This document shows positions 15,357 to 19,209 of a stretch of 19,209 bases of DNA, in pieces (the first letter of the stretch is position 1; the number at the start of each line of letters is the position of its first letter). Below the pieces are notes generated by a model. The model saw only the letters and a program-made list of their open reading frames with translations, did not search any database and was not told where the DNA came from. The translations under genes and the position numbers were made by a program. Origin of the DNA: Microcaldota archaeon (GTDB lineage Archaea > Micrarchaeota > Micrarchaeia > Micrarchaeales > CABMGC01); assembly GCA_030040335.1 (NCBI GenBank), contig JASHTX010000044.1, positions 1 through 19,209 on the forward strand. The letters run 5' to 3'.

Positions 15357-16100
15357 CTAGAAAAGATGAAGATAGAAGTGCGCAACCAGAGCCGCCAGTA
15401 TTATGAGCAGAACTACGGTCAGCATTATCTGCTTGGTATGCGGCTTGCCGTGTAGCTTTATTTCGCCTGGCATCTGGCCAACGTCTTTTTTGCCGTCCAT
15501 CGCCTGCTGGCCTGCCATTTCTTGCCCCGTCACCGGTTGCCCCGCCATCGGTTGTGCAATCGTAGGTTTTTGCATTTTTACCTGCTGGGGTTGTGCGGCA
15601 GGCTGCTGCGTCTGAGGTTTGGGCGCCTGCATAGCAGAGGACTGCTTTGCGCGCAGAAAACCCTGCTCTGTAAGCATAAGTTCCACGTTCCCGTTCTTGA
15701 GTTCGTATGCAAGCAGGTTCTGCTTCGATAGCTTGTAGAGCCTGAACGCTAGGTCTCTCGCTCTTAGGTTAAGTGTGCTCTGCAGTTCAGTAGGATACCT
15801 CTTGCCCCCGGATAGCTGCTTGAGTATCTCATCATCAAGCTGATCCATGGGTTCGGCGGCTTTGGCATCGACATCAGCTAGGAACTTCTTTCCTGTTTCA
15901 GTGAGCGCTATGGAAGTCGGGGCGCCGTACGCTGAGTTAAAGTCGATAACGCCCTTCTGTTTCAGCGTGCCCGCAATGTTTGCAACATCGAAGAAGCTCG
16001 AGTTTATCGTGCCCCCGAGGTTTTCCAGGGTAGTCTCTGGAGTTATCTTCGTCATGCAGGCTAGGTCAAGAAAATTTATGTTCTCCTGGTCAACGACCAT
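15357..16100 (-). CDS. Tail-anchored protein with two winged-helix-like domains
   Basis: I do not recognise a named family. The 247-residue protein seems to have two winged-helix-like units: residues about 1-75 (ending I-A-L-T-E-T-G-K-K-F-L) and about 85-150 (R-Y-P-T-E-L-Q-S-T-L then L-M-L-T-E-Q-G-F-L-R-A), each ending with an L-T-E-x-G signature common in such folds. A low-complexity Gln/Pro/Met/Gly linker (about 155-210) with repeats such as M-A-G-Q-P and M-A-G-Q-Q follows. The last 25 residues are one hydrophobic helix, with no signal peptide at the front, so the protein should be tail-anchored with its N-terminus in the cytoplasm. It is the first gene of the operon with acdB and acdA and has its own TATA box. 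A membrane-tethered transcription regulator is the simplest reading, by inference. Confidence 0.75.
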   Translation of the reverse strand: MVVDQENINFLDLACMTKITPETTLENLGGTINSSFFDVANIAGTLKQKGVIDFNSAYGAPTSIALTETGKKFLADVDAKAAEPMDQLDDEILKQLSGGKRYPTELQSTLNLRARDLAFRLYKLSKQNLLAYELKNGNVELMLTEQGFLRAKQSSAMQAPKPQTQQPAAQPQQVKMQKPTIAQPMAGQPVTGQEMAGQQAMDGKKDVGQMPGEIKLHGKPHTKQIMLTVVLLIILAALVAHFYLHLF

Positions 16101-16132
16101 GCCAGCACTCCATCTAGTCTTACCAACTCAAG

Positions 16133-16140
16133 GATTATAA
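16133..16140 (-). promoter_or_regulatory. TATA box of the winged-helix/acdBA operon
   Basis: TTATAATC on the minus strand is centred near 16137. Transcription should start near 16110, leaving a leader of about ten bases with only a weak GAGTG as ribosome-binding site before the ATG at 16100. Confidence 0.6.
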
Positions 16141-16194
16141 CCCTTTACAGCTTCTTTCGCTGCAGAACAAACATAATATCAATCTGTTTGTATC

Positions 16195-16204
16195 TTTTAT
16201 AATA
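16195..16204 (+). promoter_or_regulatory. TATA box of the beta-CASP RNase gene
   Basis: TTTTATAATA is centred near 16200, predicting a start of transcription near 16226 and a leader of about seven bases before ATG 16233. With the opposite-strand box at 16133-16140 it defines the 132-base divergent promoter region 16101-16232. Confidence 0.65.
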
Positions 16205-16232
16205 GGCGAAACCAGTAGAGCGGGAACACAAC

Positions 16233-17483
16233 ATGGAGTTGCAGTTTCTAGGCGGAGCAAGCGAAGTGGGCAGATCAGCAATCTTCTTCAAGGGTTCCAA
16301 GCACATAATGCTTGATTACGGCATAAAGCTCAACCACAAGACCGAGTATCCGATGCACGTTGGGCGCGTAGACGCAGTGGTCATAAGCCACGCTCACATA
16401 GACCACAGCGGAAACCTCCCTTTCCTCTACAACGATTCCTTCCCCACGACCTACGGAACGGAGCCGACAAAAGAGCTGAGCAAGCTGCTGATCGAGGACT
16501 CGATGAAAGTGGGGAAGCTGAATCACCAGCCGCCAAAGTTCTCCAAGCACCAGCTCAGAACTCTGCTTGAGAGGTTCGCAAGTTACGAATTCGGCTCTGA
16601 GATCGACCTAGGCGAATACACGATAACGCTCTATGATGCAGGCCACATAAGCGGTAGCTCTGTAACAAAAATAGAGAGCACCAAGACCGGCAGAAAACTC
16701 GTCTACACCGGAGACTTCAAGATAGAGCCGCAGATGCTGCAGGGAAGCGCAGACATCGTAAAGAGCGACATACTGCTCACGGAATGCACCTATGCCAGCA
16801 AGGAACACCCGGACAGGGAGGAACTGACCAGGAAGTTCGTGGATGATGTGAGGTCTGTAGTTGATGCGGGCGGGACCGCGCTTGTACCATCATTTGCGGT
16901 TGGGAGGGCGCAGGAGCTGCTTGCCATACTCCACAGGCACAAGCTTACCGATTACGCATACATAGATGGCATGGCCAGGAAGGCAACGCAGATAGCCATG
17001 AGATATCCGGAATTCATAAGGAACGAGCATGTGCTCCAGGAAGCCATTGAAAAAGTGACATGGATAGGGAGTGAGGAGCATAGAGGCAGCGCGGTCACGG
17101 GACCAAGCATAATACTGACCACCGCAGGCATGCTGAGCGGCGGGCCAGTCTTGAATTACCTGACAAAACTCGGGCCGAACTCCAAAATATTCCTCACAGG
17201 CTACCAAGTCGAGGGGACAAACGGCAGGAGGCTCATGGACGGGCAGCCCCTGATAATAGATGGCAGGAAGGAGCACATCAAGACGCCGTGGACATACTAC
17301 GATTTTTCCGCCCATGCAGGCAGGTCTGATCTGTTCGAATACGTGAAGAAAAGCAACCCCGAGATGGTGATCTGCGTGCACGGAGACCAAAAAGTCGCTG
17401 ACGACTTCGCAGAGAGCCTAAAAGTTGAAGGTTTCAAAGCCCACGTGCCACGCCAGGGAGACACGATCAAGGCAGATTTTTAG
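16233..17483 (+). CDS. Beta-CASP metallo-beta-lactamase ribonuclease, aCPSF2-like
   Basis: This is a 416-residue beta-CASP ribonuclease of the archaeal CPSF73 type, acting in RNA processing and decay. Metallo-beta-lactamase motifs are Asp28 (motif 1), H-A-H-I-D-H (53-58, motif 2), His138 in D-A-G-H (motif 3) and Asp161 in T-G-D-F (motif 4). Beta-CASP motifs are Glu184 in L-T-E-C-T-Y (motif A), His361 in F-S-A-H-A-G-R (motif B) and His383 in C-V-H-G-D (motif C). There is no N-terminal KH domain, which separates it from aCPSF1, the termination factor; the length and the motif-A context favour aCPSF2 over aRNase J. All catalytic residues are present. The gene has its own TATA box, is divergent from the winged-helix/acd operon, and ends convergent with the unknown gene, 22 bases away. 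Confidence 0.92.
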   Translation: MELQFLGGASEVGRSAIFFKGSKHIMLDYGIKLNHKTEYPMHVGRVDAVVISHAHIDHSGNLPFLYNDSFPTTYGTEPTKELSKLLIEDSMKVGKLNHQPPKFSKHQLRTLLERFASYEFGSEIDLGEYTITLYDAGHISGSSVTKIESTKTGRKLVYTGDFKIEPQMLQGSADIVKSDILLTECTYASKEHPDREELTRKFVDDVRSVVDAGGTALVPSFAVGRAQELLAILHRHKLTDYAYIDGMARKATQIAMRYPEFIRNEHVLQEAIEKVTWIGSEEHRGSAVTGPSIILTTAGMLSGGPVLNYLTKLGPNSKIFLTGYQVEGTNGRRLMDGQPLIIDGRKEHIKTPWTYYDFSAHAGRSDLFEYVKKSNPEMVICVHGDQKVADDFAESLKVEGFKAHVPRQGDTIKADF

Positions 17484-17505
17484 TCTTAGTTGACCACAAG
17501 CACTG

Positions 17506-18294
17506 TCAATAAGCTGCGTAGGTTCTCGCTATTCTGGTTTGCGTTTTTATTTCTTCTACAAACTCGTTTAGCAGATTCAATTCTGCGGTCGTCAGCTGGC
17601 GGTTTACTTTTTTACTCACTGATTCGCTGACTGCCTTCAGTTCGAGTGTTGTCAAATCCGGAGAATCTTGCTCCTTTTTAACTTCAGGATTCTCGTATGC
17701 TTTTGCTATTGCTCCGGCGCAGCCAGGCGTTATGTTTCCTTCAAACTCTCCCCATTTTCCGTTGCCATGGCTTTGCACGCGGAAGTTGCCACCAAGGTAC
17801 TGTATTTGCAGGTCTAGATGCCGGAACTGCTGCAAGACCGTGACATAGTAGCCGATTCGCAGATTCTTGTCTTTTGATTCGTAAGCCTTCTCTCTCACGC
17901 CCTTCAATGGCCCTCTGTTCCTGAAAATACCGCCTCCGTGTATCAGGTCTTCTTTTGTTTGCACTCCCACGCTGTTCACTACACTCGCAGCCATGCCATA
18001 GAGCCCCAGGCTTTCATAAATTGCCTTGAGTAGCTCCTTGCTTTCGGTGTCTATCCTGTTCCGATTATTTTCCTCCTTGCTACTTGCAAAAAGCGGGGCC
18101 ATGACATCAGCCAGCCGAGCTCCAGTATCGCCTGGCACCGCTCTTACTGCTCTATTTTCAGGCATATGATGATGCCTGGCCGAAGCGAACATAGTAAAGT
18201 GCATCACTTCAGGCGCTATTCCTGACCCTGCTGCCAGTTTCGCTTCATGCGGATTACTTCCTGCAGCGGCTTTCGGATTTCTGACCAATGACAT
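17506..18294 (-). CDS. Uncharacterised protein, 262 residues
   Basis: I do not recognise this protein. It has no signal peptide and no membrane helix, so it should be cytoplasmic. The front (1-65) is Ala/Gly/Pro-rich and looks disordered, with a H-H-H-M stretch around residues 41-44. The middle (about 80-200) looks folded, with E-L-L-K-A-I-Y-E-S-L-G-L-Y-G-M-A, then H-G-G-G-I-F-R-N-R-G, a G-Y-Y-V-T-V-L-Q-Q-F-R-H-L-D strand or helix pair, and a Gly-rich section with N-I-T-P-G-C-A-G-A. The C-terminal 60 residues are charged and helical. The start is chosen from the TATA box at 18325-18332, which predicts transcription near 18302; the in-frame TTG at 18312 would lie upstream of it. It follows the SSB gene on the same strand but across 123 bases and with its own promoter. 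Confidence 0.6.
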   Translation of the reverse strand: MSLVRNPKAAAGSNPHEAKLAAGSGIAPEVMHFTMFASARHHHMPENRAVRAVPGDTGARLADVMAPLFASSKEENNRNRIDTESKELLKAIYESLGLYGMAASVVNSVGVQTKEDLIHGGGIFRNRGPLKGVREKAYESKDKNLRIGYYVTVLQQFRHLDLQIQYLGGNFRVQSHGNGKWGEFEGNITPGCAGAIAKAYENPEVKKEQDSPDLTTLELKAVSESVSKKVNRQLTTAELNLLNEFVEEIKTQTRIARTYAAY

Positions 18295-18324
18295 AGTCGT
18301 CTCTAAATACAATTCCCGGGCCCC

Positions 18325-18332
18325 TATAAAAA
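18325..18332 (-). promoter_or_regulatory. TATA box of the uncharacterised 262-residue gene
   Basis: TTTTTATA on the minus strand predicts transcription near 18302, eight bases before ATG 18294. This decides between ATG 18294 and the upstream TTG at 18312. Confidence 0.6.
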
Positions 18333-18417
18333 GATTCCTAGCTGTTTGTACAGCGGCACGTCAGAATTAGGCAGCGGCAAAGCTAACAGCGATAAAACGC
18401 CAAGAAACAGGGTACTC
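18333..18417. other. Intergenic stretch between the SSB and unknown genes
   Basis: I see no gene here. A weak inverted repeat, GCTGT-TTGT-ACAGC (18341-18354), and a short minus-strand TTTT are the only structure; neither is a convincing terminator. Confidence 0.4.
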
Positions 18418-18717
18418 TTATTCTCCTTTTCCTACGACTTCTATCTTGCCGTACTTGCCTGTCGAAAGCTGGGGGTTACCCTTGAACTCGCTCACGTAGC
18501 CGTTGGAGATCTTTACCTTGTCACCAACGTTCACCAGGTTTATGTTGTCCTCCCATAGGGAGATTGCTATGCTGCCAGTGTCGTCGCTTATAACAGCGTC
18601 TGCCACGTTCAGCCTCTTTCCATACTTGGTGATGACCTCTCTAGGGTCGCTCTTTTCCGTGATAGTGCCTTCAAGTTCTACGTTAGTAGCGCCTGCCTTC
18701 AGTTCACTTATCTTCAT
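18418..18717 (-). CDS. Single-OB-fold ssDNA-binding protein, Sulfolobus SSB/RPA-like
   Basis: This 99-residue protein is one OB fold resembling the DNA-binding domain of Sulfolobus SSB, which protects single-stranded DNA in replication and repair. The aligned landmarks are the start K-I-S-E-L-K-A-G, the D-A-V-I-S-D-D-T-G-S segment (40-49), S-L-W (Trp55), V-G-D-K-V-K-I (64-70), and N-G-Y-V-S-E-F-K-G (72-80). Trp55, Tyr74 and Phe78 take the places of the DNA-stacking Trp56, Trp75 and Phe79 of the Sulfolobus protein, with Trp-to-Tyr at the second. The flexible Gly/Arg-rich acidic tail that recruits partners is absent: the chain ends right after the last strand. It has a GGTGA ribosome-binding site four bases before the ATG. 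It could be a general nucleic-acid-binding OB protein rather than the main SSB. Confidence 0.85.
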   Translation of the reverse strand: MKISELKAGATNVELEGTITEKSDPREVITKYGKRLNVADAVISDDTGSIAISLWEDNINLVNVGDKVKISNGYVSEFKGNPQLSTGKYGKIEVVGKGE

Positions 18718-18721
18718 TCTT

Positions 18722-18726
18722 TCACC
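18722..18726 (-). promoter_or_regulatory. Shine-Dalgarno site of the SSB gene
   Basis: GGTGA on the minus strand lies four bases before ATG 18717. It is one of few clear ribosome-binding sites ahead of a first gene in this window and favours a leadered transcript. Confidence 0.5.
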
Positions 18727-18750
18727 GTATTAGAGGATTTTATCTTGTAG

Positions 18751-18760
18751 GTATATTAAA
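18751..18760 (-). promoter_or_regulatory. TATA box of the SSB gene
   Basis: TTTAATATAC on the minus strand predicts transcription near 18730 and a 12-base leader that includes GGTGA. A second AT-rich box, GATAAAAT at 18739-18746, sits at leaderless distance from the ATG, so two start sites are possible. Confidence 0.5.
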
Positions 18761-18825
18761 CCTTGCCTCGACAACGATGGAAAATTCCACTATTATGGTA
18801 GATCCGCACTGGGCCTGCTGCAGTG

Positions 18826-19209
18826 CTAGAGCCTGGGTACTTCCGGATTCATTACCAAAACCAGCGTCGGTATGTCCGCTAGTGCCTTAAGAGAATCCTG
18901 TGTCTCAGGGGTTACTTTGACGTATTTTTCAAGCAACTTGTTGCCCCTCGATGCATCGCCCTCGGCTTGTATGGCGAGCAACTCCTCTGCTAACGAAGCT
19001 ATTCCCTTCTCCAGCTTCATTTTATCTATCCCATACTTTCCGGTAACGCGGTTCCTTACGAAGCCGCCTGCTTCGACCAGATAATTGAACTCCATAGCCC
19101 TCGCATCTGTATGCGCCTCGGCCCCAACGCCCCTCTTCATATCAGAGGGCCTCACGGCAAGGAAAGCAGCATACATGGCATCTCTTTCCTTTTCTGAGAT
19201 AAGCCCTTC
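18826..19209 (-). CDS. Peptidase M49 (dipeptidyl-peptidase III)-like protein, C-terminal part
   Basis: This is the last 127 residues of a larger protein whose N-terminal part lies beyond the right edge; the frame is open to base 19209 and the ATG at 19176 is internal. The visible part resembles, from memory of the family, the C-terminal region of bacterial-type M49 zinc dipeptidyl-peptidases: E-G-L-I-S-E-K-E-R, A-F-L-A-V-R, G-A-E-A-H-T-D-A-R-A-M-E-F-N-Y-L-V-E-A-G-G-F, then K-M-K-L-E-K-G-I, E-L-L-A-I-Q-A-E-G-D and a closing L-A-D-I-P-T. The zinc motifs H-E-x-x-G-H and E-E-x-R-A-D would be upstream and cannot be checked. The enzyme would release dipeptides from peptide N-termini in the cytoplasm, which would suit a peptide-fermenting cell that has ADP-forming acyl-CoA synthetase; that link is inference. 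It ends 108 bases before the SSB gene. Confidence 0.75.
   Translation of the reverse strand, partial: EGLISEKERDAMYAAFLAVRPSDMKRGVGAEAHTDARAMEFNYLVEAGGFVRNRVTGKYGIDKMKLEKGIASLAEELLAIQAEGDASRGNKLLEKYVKVTPETQDSLKALADIPTLVLVMNPEVPRL

Noticed and set aside
15500..15620. Short repeats as a tandem-repeat locus
   Set aside because: The repeats are imperfect and encode the low-complexity linker of the tail-anchored protein; they are described there.
16101..16232. tRNA or small RNA in the 132-base divergent gap
   Set aside because: No GGTTCGA-type arm or cloverleaf pattern; the gap is explained by two divergent promoters.
17476..17505. T-run at the 3' end of the RNase gene as terminator
   Set aside because: Only five T residues, overlapping the stop codon; too weak to call.
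18341..18354. Small inverted repeat as a terminator
   Set aside because: The stem is only 5 bp and no T-run follows on either strand at a useful distance.

Overview
The window reads as a stretch of an archaeal chromosome with tightly packed genes and no mobile element, CRISPR array, rRNA or tRNA. The archaeal assignment rests on a prefoldin beta subunit, an Lhr-core helicase, an Mre11 nuclease, an ADP-forming acyl-CoA synthetase in separate alpha and beta subunits, an aCPSF2-type beta-CASP ribonuclease, a Sulfolobus-type single-OB SSB, and TATA boxes about 24-28 bases before many start codons (leaderless or very short leaders). A bacterial-type DNA gyrase A, the small compact genes and the overall gene mix suggest a DPANN archaeon such as a Micrarchaeota (ARMAN-like) lineage. 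That placement is an inference and was not tested.

Layout: (1) 1-2623 (+): the C-terminal part of gyrA, overlapped by a small RBBP9/YdeN-type serine hydrolase. (2) 7591-2644 (-): a three-gene operon joined by two 4-base ATGA overlaps, encoding a winged-helix protein, a membrane-anchored, heavily sequon-bearing surface protein with a CARDB-like domain, and an Lhr-family helicase with a C-terminal zinc ribbon. (3) 7670-9058 (+): prefoldin beta and a DHH/DHHA1 phosphoesterase. (4) 9144-11539 (+): a NitT/TauT-type ABC importer made of a fused double permease and an ATPase, followed on the opposite strand by a stand-alone copy of the 'AAA-associated' domain that in many relatives is the C-terminus of the ATPase. 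(5) 12122-13324 (+): Mre11. (6) 16100-13339 (-): a tail-anchored double winged-helix protein followed by the beta and alpha subunits of an ADP-forming acyl-CoA synthetase. (7) 16233-17483 (+): beta-CASP RNase. (8) 19209-17506 (-): the C-terminal part of an M49 dipeptidyl-peptidase III-like peptidase, a minimal SSB, and a protein I do not recognise.

Functionally the window mixes DNA topology, repair and ssDNA binding (gyrase, Mre11, Lhr, SSB), RNA turnover (aCPSF2-like, DHH), protein folding and degradation (prefoldin, M49), energy conservation from acyl-CoA (Acd), and uptake or cell surface functions. The least explained parts are the winged-helix/surface protein/helicase operon, the tail-anchored winged-helix protein tied to Acd, the split and inverted ABC accessory domain, and the unknown 262-residue protein. 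No CDS-free stretch exceeds about 135 bases; these gaps mainly hold promoters.
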